64,000 bases of DNA from Holdemania massiliensis AP2. GTDB lineage: Bacteria; Bacillota_I; Bacilli_A; Erysipelotrichales; Erysipelotrichaceae. The stretch is taken from contig NZ_HE998567.1 of NCBI RefSeq assembly GCF_000327285.1, positions 271,456 to 335,455 on the forward strand, written 5' to 3'. A model generated the notes under the pieces. It did not search any database. It saw only the letters and a list, made by a program, of their open reading frames with translations, and was not told where the DNA came from. Positions 17,672 through 26,287 of this stretch are shown one piece after another. Every line of letters starts with the position of its first letter. Within the stretch, counting starts at the first letter, position 1. Position numbers and translations under genes: made by a program.

Positions 17672-18469
17672 ATGACTTTGATTCAAGCACTTCTGATCGC
17701 TCTGGTAGCGGCACTGGGCCAGGCTGCCGGCGATATCGGCGGCAACGTGATGGTCAATCGGCCGATCGTTCTGGCGCCGATTGTCGGTGCGATCTTAGGC
17801 GATTTACAACAAGGATTAATGATGGGGGCTGCACTGGAGTTAATCTTCTTAGGCGTCGTTTCGATCGGCGGCGCAACGCCGTCGGATGCCAACATGGGTT
17901 CAGTATTGGGAACGGCTTTTGCCATGAGCATGCATCAGGGCGTGGAGATCGCACTGGCGCTGGCAGTTCCGATCGGCATTCTCCAGCAGATGGTCAAGTA
18001 TCTCGTTTATTTCTTCCGTGCAACAACGATGCACAAGGTCGAAGAATTTGCCGAGGCCGGCGATTTTGGAAAAATCACGCGCTTCCATTTCGGCCATTGC
18101 GCCCTGTATGCCGGCCTGTACGGTCTGATCGCTTTTGTTTCACTGCAGTTTGGCGCCAGTGCGATGCAGACATTGGTTGAGAAAATCCCGGCGATCATCA
18201 TCACCGGGCTGGGCGCAGCCAGTCAGATGCTGCCGGCGGTCGGATTTGCACTGTTAATGAATATGCTTTGGGATAACCGGCTGTGCGTCTTCCTGTTTTT
18301 CGGATTCATCCTGTCCGTTTATCTGAATCTGCCGATCATCGCGATTGCCGGCATTGCCTTAACCATTGGAGTTATTATGATCGTCCAGGATATCAGCGCC
18401 AATCGCGGCCAGCGTACTGCCGTGCCAATGGATGCCAAGAGTGAAGAGGAGGCGTTCTTCAATGAGTAA
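17672..18469 (+). CDS. PTS mannose/sorbose-family EIIC permease
   Basis: Integral membrane subunit (265 aa) with many hydrophobic helices; it forms the sugar channel together with EIID. The GGNVMVNRPIVLAPIVGAILGD and GGATPSDANMG stretches are characteristic of the EIIC-Man group. Overlaps EIID by 8 bases. Confidence 0.95.
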   Translation: MTLIQALLIALVAALGQAAGDIGGNVMVNRPIVLAPIVGAILGDLQQGLMMGAALELIFLGVVSIGGATPSDANMGSVLGTAFAMSMHQGVEIALALAVPIGILQQMVKYLVYFFRATTMHKVEEFAEAGDFGKITRFHFGHCALYAGLYGLIAFVSLQFGASAMQTLVEKIPAIIITGLGAASQMLPAVGFALLMNMLWDNRLCVFLFFGFILSVYLNLPIIAIAGIALTIGVIMIVQDISANRGQRTAVPMDAKSEEEAFFNE

Positions 18470-19274
18470 TGAAATGAAGCACGAAGAGAAAAAACTGATT
18501 CATCAGCTGTTCTGGCGTTCCTTTGCCCTGGAAGGCTCATTCAACTATGAAAAGATGCAGGCGCTTGGCTTTGCCTGGGCGATGTTCCCCGCGATCAAGC
18601 TGTACTGCAAGACGCCGCAGGAGCAGGTAGAGGCCTTAAAGCGGCACACCGCTTTCTTCAATATCACCCCGAATATCTGTACGTTCTCCCTAGGCATGGC
18701 GGCTTCCATGGAAAAGGAATATGCGCAGAAAAAGGACATGGATCCAGCCACGATCAATGCTGTCAAGGTTTCACTGATGGGACCGCTGTCAGGAATCGGC
18801 GATTCCTTCTTCTGGGGGACCTTCCGCGTGATCGCTGCCGGCGTTGGAATTTCGCTGGCTCAGCAGGGAAGCATTCTCGGTCCGATTTTATTCCTGCTTC
18901 TGTTCAATGTTCCGCATCTGATCATCCGGTATTACTGTACGGTATGGGGATATCAGCTGGGAAGCAAGTTTATCCAGACTTCGTATGAAAACGGTCTGGT
19001 TTCGCACATGAGCAAGCTGGCCACGGTCATCGGCCTGACGACAGTCGGCGCCATGATCGCAACGATGGTTACCTTCAATGTCGGCTTTAGTGCGCAAATT
19101 GGGGAAACGACGCTGGTGCTGCAGGACGTGTTCGACCAGATTATGCCGAAAATCCTGCCGCTGTTATTGACTCTGGGTGCCTTTGGCGCGATTCGCAAGG
19201 GCGTCAAAGTCAATACGGTAATTTTAGCGATCTTTGCGTTCGGTCTGATCGGAACCTTGATCGGTCTGCTATAA
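18462..19274 (+). CDS. PTS mannose-family EIID component
   Basis: Second membrane subunit (270 aa). It begins with the charged N terminus and the FWRSFALEGSFNYEKMQALGF signature and has C-terminal membrane helices. The ATG at 18462 is preferred over one at 18432 inside EIIC because gaagagga lies upstream and family members begin here. Substrate cannot be read from sequence; the downstream deacetylases suggest an N-acetylated amino sugar. Confidence 0.94.
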   Translation: MSNEMKHEEKKLIHQLFWRSFALEGSFNYEKMQALGFAWAMFPAIKLYCKTPQEQVEALKRHTAFFNITPNICTFSLGMAASMEKEYAQKKDMDPATINAVKVSLMGPLSGIGDSFFWGTFRVIAAGVGISLAQQGSILGPILFLLLFNVPHLIIRYYCTVWGYQLGSKFIQTSYENGLVSHMSKLATVIGLTTVGAMIATMVTFNVGFSAQIGETTLVLQDVFDQIMPKILPLLLTLGAFGAIRKGVKVNTVILAIFAFGLIGTLIGLL

Positions 19275-19515
19275 TAATCTTAATCGACTGGCGGCTCGTT
19301 TTATCCGGGCCGCTTCTTCAATAAGAATCAGTGAGGATTCTTTCACCTCGATCGGTGGCAAGCGGAATTACGAAAAACAAAAGAACGGCAGCGGCGGGCA
19401 AAGAGAAATTGGCATCTCCCACTGCCATGAAGTCAATCCGCGCATCGATAGAGGGGTCGTCCTCGGTTCAAGGATCGAGCACGGATTGAAACAACTGAGA
19501 AAGGAGTTGGAAATC
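19275..19515 (+). other. structured intercistronic leader between EIID and the deacetylase genes
   Basis: A 241-base stretch without a recognisable gene. It contains an 8-bp hairpin (19291-19298 with 19306-19313) followed only by a weak pyrimidine tract, a second hairpin aagaatc/gattctt (19323-19329 with 19336-19342), and further short inverted repeats to about 19475. The first may protect the PTS mRNA or attenuate read-through. No known riboswitch was recognised. Confidence 0.45.
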
Positions 19516-20736
19516 TTGCATCAAGAAACAAGTTCATTTTACAGCCGTCATATCGTCACGGAACAGGGTACAGTGGAAGGCGTACTGCAGATTAGCGGAG
19601 GGAAGATGACCGAGCTGATTCTCCATCCGACTTCACAACAGATCGCTCAAGCGAAAGATTTTGGGGATGAGCGGATCTTTGCGGGAATCATCGACCTGCA
19701 CAGCCACGGTTATCACAGCTGGTCAGCCAAGACGATTGATTCTGAGGAGATTCAGGGATTATCTAAAATTCTGCCTTCTATCGGTGTTACCGCGACTCTG
19801 GCGACAACTACAGGCTGGAAGGAACATGAGATGGACATGTTAAGCGCGATTGCCGGGGCTTTGGAGCAGGGAGTATCCGGAACGAGGATTTTGGGAATTC
19901 ATATGGAAGGCCCGTTTTTTAATCCGGATAAGCACAATGCGACGCCGCGCGGCGAGGTTATCCCGCCCAGTGTCCAAAAGTGCGAGGCTTATTGGCAGGC
20001 TGCGCGGGGAAAGATTCGCTATATGACGCTGGCGCCGGAAATTGAGGGTGTTGATGAAACGATCCGCTGGCTGCGTGATCATAACATTGTTGCGGGTGCA
20101 GGACATACCCTCGCCAGTGATCAGCAGATGCAGAAAGCCATTGCCGAGGGCATTCAGGTCTCAATTCACACCGGCAATGCGATGCGTCAGATTGACCGCC
20201 GGGATATCGGAGCGCTGGGAGCGGCCTTACTGGATCCGGATGTTATCTGCGAGATCATCTGTGATTTCTATCATATCGCACCGCGGATGCTTGAAATCAT
20301 GTTCCGGGTTAAAAACAACTTTGACAAATTCATCATGATCTCCGATTCCGACACGCTTTCCGGTGTTGCGCCGGGCACGTATTTCGCCTATGGCAAGCGC
20401 GTGAATGTGCATGCGGACGGCCGGATCCTTTTGGATGACGGAACGATTTCCGGCAGTTCCAAATTTGTTTTGTACGGGATGGAAAATTTGATTGAAAAGC
20501 TGGGCATCCCAGCCCATATTGTCAGTCGGATGGCGTCGCTGAACCCAGCGAAGCTGTTGGGCATGGAGAATCAAAAAGGGTCGATCGCAGCCGGCAAAGA
20601 CGCTGATTTCTTCATTGTCAACGATCGTTATGAGGTGCAGGAAACCTGGGTCGAGGGCCGCTTGGTCTATAAGAAAACCGATATTATCGAAACGAATAAG
20701 CATTTTTCCCAGTTCTGCCGGAAACTGGATTCATGA
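19516..20736 (+). CDS. NagA-like N-acetyl amino sugar 6-phosphate deacetylase, copy 1
   Basis: Amidohydrolase of about 406 aa, probably removing acetate from the sugar phosphate delivered by the upstream PTS. The metal and catalytic ligands expected for NagA are all visible: DLHSH, HMEGPF, AGHTLA, IHTGNAM and ISDSD. No ATG fits; a TTG at 19516 is chosen because aaggag stands 9 bases upstream, with a second TTG at 19486 as alternative. The HTGNAM motif replaces the usual HLFNAM, so this is a divergent branch, and the exact substrate (GlcNAc, GalNAc or another) is open. The next gene is a paralogue. Confidence 0.82.
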   Translation: MHQETSSFYSRHIVTEQGTVEGVLQISGGKMTELILHPTSQQIAQAKDFGDERIFAGIIDLHSHGYHSWSAKTIDSEEIQGLSKILPSIGVTATLATTTGWKEHEMDMLSAIAGALEQGVSGTRILGIHMEGPFFNPDKHNATPRGEVIPPSVQKCEAYWQAARGKIRYMTLAPEIEGVDETIRWLRDHNIVAGAGHTLASDQQMQKAIAEGIQVSIHTGNAMRQIDRRDIGALGAALLDPDVICEIICDFYHIAPRMLEIMFRVKNNFDKFIMISDSDTLSGVAPGTYFAYGKRVNVHADGRILLDDGTISGSSKFVLYGMENLIEKLGIPAHIVSRMASLNPAKLLGMENQKGSIAAGKDADFFIVNDRYEVQETWVEGRLVYKKTDIIETNKHFSQFCRKLDS

Positions 20737-20751
20737 GAAGGAGGTCAGAGA

Positions 20752-21954
20752 ATGAAAATACGCTGCAATGAAATCGTAACTCCTACCGGTGTAATCGACG
20801 GATTAGTCGTCATCGAAAATAAAAGGATCGTCCAAATCGTGCCTGCGGAACAAATCACGGATACGCAATGGGATCAAGATTGGCAGGGGTATAAGCTGCT
20901 TCCGGGACTGATTGATATCCATACCCATGGGTATTACGGCTATTCTGCACTCTCCGTCAAGCGTGAGGATTTCCATGCGCTTTCGCATTTGATGGCTGCG
21001 ATCGGCGTGACGAGTTATCTGGTGACGGCTGGGGATCATAACGCTGCGGAAATGGAAAATCTGAAAGCCATTGCTCAGGCGATTGAGGATCAGCGTCACG
21101 GCTTGAACCAAGAAGCCCGAATGCTGGGCATTCATATGGAAGGGCCGTTTCTGAATCCCAACCGCCGCGGAGCCTTTCAGCCAGAGGAACTGTTAGCGCC
21201 CTCCATCGCTAAAATGCAGGCTTATATGGAAGCCAGCCATGGACAAATTCGTTATATGACCCTGGCGCCGGAGCTGGATCCTCAAGGGGAACTGATCCGT
21301 TTCTGCCGCACTCAGAATGTTTTGCTCAGCGGGGGCCACACCGTTGCAACCTATGATGAATACAATCAGGCGATAGCGCAGGGATTATCCTGTTCCACCC
21401 ATACCGGCAATGCGATGCGGCAGATGGATCGGCGCGAGCCGGGAGCGTATGGCGCAGCTCTACTTTCTGATAAAATTTACAGCGAAGTGATCTGCGATCT
21501 GTTTCACATCAGTCTGCCGATGCTTGAAATCATGTTCCGGATTAAACCGATGTCGGGTTTTATCATGATTTCCGATTCCGGACCGATGAGCGGGATGCCG
21601 TCCGGCACATATACCATTCGTGGTCATCGCCGGACGATCAGCGAAGCGGGATTGGTGCTGCTAGAGGATAGAACGATTGCGGGCAGCTCTAAGAACATGC
21701 TTTACGGCGTAAAGAACCTGGCGGAAATCCTGAATAAGCCGATTACCGAGATTGTCAAAATGACCTCGGAAAACCCCGCCAGGCTATTCAAGCTTGAACA
21801 CAAGGGTGCGATTGAAGTAGGCAAGGACGCCGATCTGATTGTCGTGGATCAGCAGTATCAGCTGATGAGCACATTTGTCGAAGGGGTTGAGGCCTATCGG
21901 CAGCATGATCCAATGACCGTGAATCCGGATTTTTTAAACCCGGATGCGGCGTAA
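20752..21954 (+). CDS. NagA-like N-acetyl amino sugar 6-phosphate deacetylase, copy 2
   Basis: Paralogue of the preceding gene (400 aa), 15 bp downstream, with aggagg before the ATG. The same metal-site set is present: DIHTH, HMEGPF, SGGHTVA, THTGNAM and ISDSG. The two proteins differ in the active-site lid (SDSDTLSGVAP versus SDSGPMSGMPS), which may mean different sugars. It ends the operon; no isomerase or deaminase (NagB, AgaS) is in the window. Confidence 0.83.
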   Translation: MKIRCNEIVTPTGVIDGLVVIENKRIVQIVPAEQITDTQWDQDWQGYKLLPGLIDIHTHGYYGYSALSVKREDFHALSHLMAAIGVTSYLVTAGDHNAAEMENLKAIAQAIEDQRHGLNQEARMLGIHMEGPFLNPNRRGAFQPEELLAPSIAKMQAYMEASHGQIRYMTLAPELDPQGELIRFCRTQNVLLSGGHTVATYDEYNQAIAQGLSCSTHTGNAMRQMDRREPGAYGAALLSDKIYSEVICDLFHISLPMLEIMFRIKPMSGFIMISDSGPMSGMPSGTYTIRGHRRTISEAGLVLLEDRTIAGSSKNMLYGVKNLAEILNKPITEIVKMTSENPARLFKLEHKGAIEVGKDADLIVVDQQYQLMSTFVEGVEAYRQHDPMTVNPDFLNPDAA

Positions 21955-21973
21955 CGAAACAAAGGAAAAGGAG

Positions 21974-22011
21974 AAAAAGAACTGCGGTCATTGCTGATCA
22001 CAGTTCTTTTT
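21974..22011. terminator. bidirectional terminator between convergent genes
   Basis: An 11-bp stem AAAAAGAACTG / CAGTTCTTTTT lies between the PTS operon end and the minus-strand DUF3021 gene and has T tracts on both strands. Confidence 0.85.
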
Positions 22012-22477
22012 GATTGGTGTTTCCGCGAACATTTAGTTGTTGATTGAGCTGACTGATTTTGCGCTTCATCGTGGTGAACTGCCAAAACCAAATCAGGGCA
22101 TAAATAAGAAAGAACAGGCTGAAATAAAAGCCGATGCCAGGCAGGCTGTGCGGCATCCACCATAGGCAGTAAGCAATCGGCAGCGTCCCGAATGAACAGA
22201 CCGCCAGATGCACCAGCGTCTGTTTTAGCAAACTCCAATTTTCGATTGTCCAGATCAGACTGGCTAACGCCCAGATCGCGCCGTAAAGCAAGGAACAGAT
22301 TGTCTGCACAAGCATCGCGCTGACTTCGGTTTTGCAAAGTAAGATTAATTCTGGAACGACTGGATAATACTGTCCGTTGTTGTGCATTAACGAGATGCCA
22401 AGGGTGATCAGCGTAGAAAGGGCAACACCCGCTAACGCTCCCATTAGCGCAGTCATCATGATTTTCTTTTTCATCAT
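21998..22477 (-). CDS. DUF3021-family membrane protein
   Basis: Membrane protein of 159 aa with four hydrophobic helices and a charged C-terminal tail. DUF3021 proteins are regularly encoded beside LytTR regulators and are thought to act as membrane partners of them. Here it follows the LytTR gene by 6 bp on the minus strand. The biochemical role is unknown. Confidence 0.85.
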   Translation of the reverse strand: MMKKKIMMTALMGALAGVALSTLITLGISLMHNNGQYYPVVPELILLCKTEVSAMLVQTICSLLYGAIWALASLIWTIENWSLLKQTLVHLAVCSFGTLPIAYCLWWMPHSLPGIGFYFSLFFLIYALIWFWQFTTMKRKISQLNQQLNVRGNTNQKEL

Positions 22478-22483
22478 TTCACC

Positions 22484-22924
22484 TCATATTCCGCATGTCT
22501 GCTTAATTTTTGAAACGTAACGCCGTGAAACAAAAGTTCTCTCACCATTGACCATTGTCACGCCGATGGTGCCGGAATAGCTTAAATCAAAATGTTTTAC
22601 TTTGTCCAGATTGATCATTTCGGAATGGGATATCCGGACGAAACTGCCGGAAATCAGCCGTGTTTGAACTTCCTGCAGAGTGAGCCGGATAATACATCGG
22701 CCTTTTTCAGTTTCGGCTATAGTTTTCTTCTCCTCAGCATAAATCCGCAGGATATCGCGCGGATGAAGCAGAATAAGCTCCTCGTTCTGAAATCCGGGAA
22801 GATAGACGGCCGGTCCTTCCGATAACGACTGAATCAACATCTGAATCTCGTCGGTGAGCTGCCGGGCAACGAGGATGATTTTGCATTCGGTACAGGTTTC
22901 GTCAATCTGAATTTCAACTTTCAT
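22484..22924 (-). CDS. LytTR-domain transcriptional regulator
   Basis: Stand-alone LytTR DNA-binding protein (about 147 aa): an N-terminal dimerisation region and a C-terminal LytTR domain (about residues 50-147) containing the FVRISHSEMINLDKV segment seen in the family. No receiver domain is present. Starts at GTG 22933, ATG 22930 or ATG 22924 are possible; 22924 gives the best spacing to gggag. An inverted pair of LytTR-like sites lies about 60 bp upstream, so it may control its own operon. Confidence 0.9.
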   Translation of the reverse strand: MKVEIQIDETCTECKIILVARQLTDEIQMLIQSLSEGPAVYLPGFQNEELILLHPRDILRIYAEEKKTIAETEKGRCIIRLTLQEVQTRLISGSFVRISHSEMINLDKVKHFDLSYSGTIGVTMVNGERTFVSRRYVSKIKQTCGI

Positions 22925-22979
22925 GTTCATCACTCCCTTAGGTTTGAGGTCTGGCTGTTCTCAGTATATCGGATTTTAC

Positions 22980-23009
22980 CCGTTTATTCATTGGATTTTG
23001 GATAAACGG
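22980..23009 (-). promoter_or_regulatory. putative LytTR binding site
   Basis: Inverted repeat CCGTTTAT (22980-22987) / ATAAACGG (23002-23009), centres 22 bp (two helical turns) apart. The right half reads ACCGTTTAT on the minus strand and fits the published LytTR half-site pattern. It sits just upstream of the LytTR gene. Confidence 0.45.
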
Positions 23010-23198
23010 TTGATTTCGCGGGACAGTCGGCTTGCTTACCGGATGAAGTAAACAAGTTCAGGTTAATCTGCGGAAAGTAAAACTGCAGGAAAAGCGCAGG
23101 GAAAGGAAAGCGGCCTAATCAAAAAAGCCAGTTTTTCATTCAAATTTAACGCTGCTTTTGATATAATGAAAAATAAGGTTTAAAAAGGGGAGCAGGAA

Positions 23199-24584
23199 AT
23201 GAATTCTAAACGAGGACAATGGGCCAGTAATCTGGGCTTTATTCTGGCCGCGGCAGGCAGTGCTGTCGGCTTAGGCAATATCTGGAAGTTTCCAGGCAAA
23301 ATCGCAGCTTACGGCGGCGGAGCGTTTTTGCTTTTGTATGTACTGATCGTCGCCTTGATCGGCTTGCCGGTCATGCTGGCGGAATTATCCATCGGGCGGG
23401 CAACGCAGAAAAATGTCGTCGGCGCATTTCACAGCTTGAACCGGCGCTGGACTTTCTGCGGCGCACTGGGTGTGATCACGTTGTTTGTTATTTTATCCTA
23501 TTACTGTATTGTCGGCGGCTGGGTAATGAAATATGTTTTTGTATATTTAACCGGTGCGCACTTTCCGGCAACGGCAGCACCGTTCCAGGATTTCTTCGTA
23601 CAGTTTATTTCAGCACCGGTACAGCCTCTGCTGTGGGGAGCTTTGTTTTTAGGCGTATGCATTTTTGTTGTTGTGCGCGGAGTTTCCAGCGGAATTGAAA
23701 AGTTCAGTAAGTTTTTGATGCCGTGTTTGTTTCTGCTGCTGATTGCAATCATGCTTCGTGCAGTCACTTTGCCGAACGCTTGGGAAGGCGTTAAGTATCT
23801 GTTTGAAATCCGGCCGGAGGCGATCAATGGTGATACACTGGTCGCGGCTTTGGGACAGGCCTTTTTCTCTTTGTCAGTCGGAATGGGGATCATGGTAACC
23901 TATGGTTCGTATGTTCCCAAAAAAGAAAATCTTTTGCGCAGTGCGGTGATGATCTGTTTTTTGGATACGCTGGTTGCGATTTTAGCCGGCTTGGCAATTG
24001 TCCCTGTGGTTTTTGCTACAATGGGGGCTGAAGGCCTGGGAATGGGCGGCGGCTTTGCTTTCATGGCGCTGCCGGAGGTTTTTGCGATGATGCCCGGCGG
24101 TGTGTTGTTTGGCTTAGCATTCTTTCTGTTATTGTTTCTGGCAGCCCTGACCAGCGCGATCAGCATTTTGGAAAGCTGTACAGCATTCTTAAATGAAGAG
24201 CTGCACTGGAGCCGGCTGAAATCGACCTTGCTTTTGGCTGTGCCGATGAGTTTGTTCAGTATCGGCTATTCACTTTCTCAAAACGCGGATCGCGGGCTGA
24301 ATCTGCCGTGGCTGGATTGGAAGCATGGACTGCAGTGGCTGCCGATGAACGCGGTCATGGAGAAATTTACAGATAATCTGATGATTCCCTTAGGTGCACT
24401 GTTATTCTGTGTGTTTGTCGGCTGGATCTGGGGGGCCTCCAAGGCCGCGAAGGAAATCCGCGGCGAGGCGCAGAAACCATTCAAACTGGAAAAATTCTGG
24501 AGTTTTATCGTCCGATATGTGGCGCCGGTTGTGATTTTAATTATTTTGTATTTTACCTTAATTCAAGGACAAGGTCTTTCTTAA
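23199..24584 (+). CDS. sodium:neurotransmitter symporter (SNF) family transporter
   Basis: LeuT-fold secondary transporter (461 aa) with about 11 to 12 membrane helices, predicted to import an amino acid or related solute with Na+. The N-terminal signature GFILAAAGSAVGLGNIWKFP is the conserved helix-1 sodium/substrate site. A TATAAT at 23162-23167 lies 31 bp upstream of the start. Substrate is not predictable. The gene stands alone, converging on the Rpn-like pair. Confidence 0.94.
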   Translation: MNSKRGQWASNLGFILAAAGSAVGLGNIWKFPGKIAAYGGGAFLLLYVLIVALIGLPVMLAELSIGRATQKNVVGAFHSLNRRWTFCGALGVITLFVILSYYCIVGGWVMKYVFVYLTGAHFPATAAPFQDFFVQFISAPVQPLLWGALFLGVCIFVVVRGVSSGIEKFSKFLMPCLFLLLIAIMLRAVTLPNAWEGVKYLFEIRPEAINGDTLVAALGQAFFSLSVGMGIMVTYGSYVPKKENLLRSAVMICFLDTLVAILAGLAIVPVVFATMGAEGLGMGGGFAFMALPEVFAMMPGGVLFGLAFFLLLFLAALTSAISILESCTAFLNEELHWSRLKSTLLLAVPMSLFSIGYSLSQNADRGLNLPWLDWKHGLQWLPMNAVMEKFTDNLMIPLGALLFCVFVGWIWGASKAAKEIRGEAQKPFKLEKFWSFIVRYVAPVVILIILYFTLIQGQGLS

Positions 24585-24632
24585 CCGAAAAAATGGAAAT
24601 GAAGCCTTTGTTATGGATGGGTCGGGATGAGA

Positions 24633-25319
24633 TCAAGCTCTCATCGCGGCCTTTTCTTCTTCCTGGATGATTTCCTGCATGCGCAGATACCGCTTTTTAG
24701 CCAGTTCACGGATCAGCGGCTGATCACTGAGATAATCGAGAAAAATCTGCAGCTGAGCGAGCATCGGGTTTTGCCGCGTCAGCTGTCTGACAATCACGGA
24801 CTGACTGTGCGGCCGGGCTTCTTTGATAAACCAGCGGTATTGTTCTTCGGCGGAAAGCGGCAGCTGAAAAGGATCATTGACAGTCGGCAAAGGGATTGTT
24901 TTCAACTGAATTTTATCAGCGAGAGCAGAGCTTAATCCAAGCTCATTGGGCTGAATTGAACATAGCCTTTGAAGACCGGTTCGGGAAAGCGGAGCCTGAA
25001 CATAAGTAATGACCATCAACGTATCGACAGCATTGCGCTTATCCGCATTCTGAAGCCGGATCAGTTCAAGCACAGCATCTTTGATTCGTTGAGAAAGAGA
25101 ACGATAGGCGGTAATAATTTGAAGACTAGCTCCAATAGAATTGTTGAGGATTATGGGCAGCATAATCGATTTGGCGGATTTAAGCGTTTGGGAACTGACA
25201 GAAATCTGACATACTTCACCGGTTAACGGATCCTGCTGGGCCGTATAGCCGCTTAAAATCATTTTCAGAAGAAGGTCGTTGGTCAGGGTGAAATACTCAT
25301 TCAGGGAAGGCTGAGACAT
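24633..25319 (-). CDS. divergent Rpn/PD-(D/E)XK transposase-family-like protein, copy 1
   Basis: Protein of 228 aa whose outline matches the Rpn/PDDEXK_2 group: an N-terminal FTLTNDLLLKM block, a central strand region, a WFIKEARPH linker and a basic-acidic C-terminal helix ending EEEKAAMRA. The usual catalytic ExQ motif is not apparent (SLQ at the matching place), so nuclease activity is doubtful. It is the second gene of a pair on the minus strand, 23 bp after a paralogue. Assignment is by pattern only. Confidence 0.5.
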   Translation of the reverse strand: MSQPSLNEYFTLTNDLLLKMILSGYTAQQDPLTGEVCQISVSSQTLKSAKSIMLPIILNNSIGASLQIITAYRSLSQRIKDAVLELIRLQNADKRNAVDTLMVITYVQAPLSRTGLQRLCSIQPNELGLSSALADKIQLKTIPLPTVNDPFQLPLSAEEQYRWFIKEARPHSQSVIVRQLTRQNPMLAQLQIFLDYLSDQPLIRELAKKRYLRMQEIIQEEEKAAMRA

Positions 25320-25342
25320 AAATTAATTCCTCACTTTCTATT

Positions 25343-26038
25343 TCAGGCTCTCATCGCGGCCTTTTCTTCAACCTGCACGATTTCCTGCATGCGCCGATAC
25401 CGCCGTTCTGCTAAGTCACGGATTGCTTCCTGATCGCTGAGAAAATCCAGAGTCTGCTGAAGCACTTTGAAAATCGGATCCTGGCTGAATAAAGCTTTTA
25501 TGATGGAAGAGAGGGTGTGCGGCCGGGCTTCTTTGATGAACCATCGCCATTGATCTTCTTGAGAAAGCGGAAGTTCAAAGTGTTCTTCTTCCGTGGGAAG
25601 CGGAATGATGACCATGGATATTTTATCTTCAAAGGGCGTGATGAAGCCGAAATCTGATAAATGCAGCGTGCGGGAAGTCATTTTTTTCGAATAGCTCGTT
25701 TTGCTTTGAACAAAGGAAACAGCGACAATCGGAGAGAGGTCTTCGATATTTTTAACGGCAGGAGACTGGGCAGCCATTAATTCACAGGCAAGATCTTTTG
25801 TCCGCAATGTGGCAGTCCGCCAGGCAGTGACGGGCTGAGCTCCAAGAAATAGGGAATCGTTAACCCGAAGACCGATTCCGATCGAATCTTTGGATTCGAG
25901 AGTTTCCGAATCGATAGAAAAAACCAGGGCTGGACTTTCCGCTTTGCCCAGGGCATGGGGCAGGCTGGTCATAACCAGCTTAAAAACTAGATCATTTGTG
26001 AATGTAAAGTACTCGTTGAGCAGCAGTTGTTGCATCAT
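25343..26038 (-). CDS. divergent Rpn/PD-(D/E)XK transposase-family-like protein, copy 2
   Basis: Paralogue (231 aa) of the downstream neighbour, sharing the FTFTNDLVFKL start, the RWFIKEARPH block and an almost identical C terminus ending EEKAAMRA. The central ExQ motif is replaced (GAQ). The 3' ends of the two genes are also similar as DNA, which points to a tandem duplication or gene conversion. It is probably the first gene of a two-gene operon. Confidence 0.5.
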   Translation of the reverse strand: MMQQLLLNEYFTFTNDLVFKLVMTSLPHALGKAESPALVFSIDSETLESKDSIGIGLRVNDSLFLGAQPVTAWRTATLRTKDLACELMAAQSPAVKNIEDLSPIVAVSFVQSKTSYSKKMTSRTLHLSDFGFITPFEDKISMVIIPLPTEEEHFELPLSQEDQWRWFIKEARPHTLSSIIKALFSQDPIFKVLQQTLDFLSDQEAIRDLAERRYRRMQEIVQVEEKAAMRA

Positions 26039-26234
26039 TGTTCCTCGCTTTCTACTTTAATATTGCAAATTTTTCCAAAAAGCCCCGCGAAAAAACAAAA
26101 AAAGTTGAATTTCTTCCCCGAAAAAAGTGTTTGCCTCTGAAATATTTTACATTTTAGTGAGAAATTCAATGGATAATGAATTATAAATATCGAACATAGA
26201 TTGGTAAATCAGGGGTGAAAGAAGAGTTTCCATA

Positions 26235-26264
26235 TAAAAAAACCTTCCGCTATTAACGGAAGGC
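26235..26264 (-). terminator. terminator of the htrA gene
   Basis: On the minus strand the stem CCTTCCG / CGGAAGG (7-base loop) is followed by seven T. It lies 24 bp past the htrA stop. Confidence 0.88.
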
Positions 26265-26287
26265 TGATTCAGCTGCAGAAATTAATT

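Noticed and set aside
19345..19375. T-box-like string GGTGGCAAGCGGAATTACG before the deacetylase genes
   Set aside because: It only loosely resembles the T-box core, there is no room for stem I before it, and no terminator with a matching antiterminator follows.
24626..24645. hairpin GATGAGA/TCTCATC as a terminator between the symporter and Rpn genes
   Set aside because: No T tract on either strand and it overlaps the end of the minus-strand gene.
24627..25226. plus-strand open frames across the first Rpn-like gene
   Set aside because: They are antisense shadows; the minus-strand frame has family-like sequence and a paralogue next to it.
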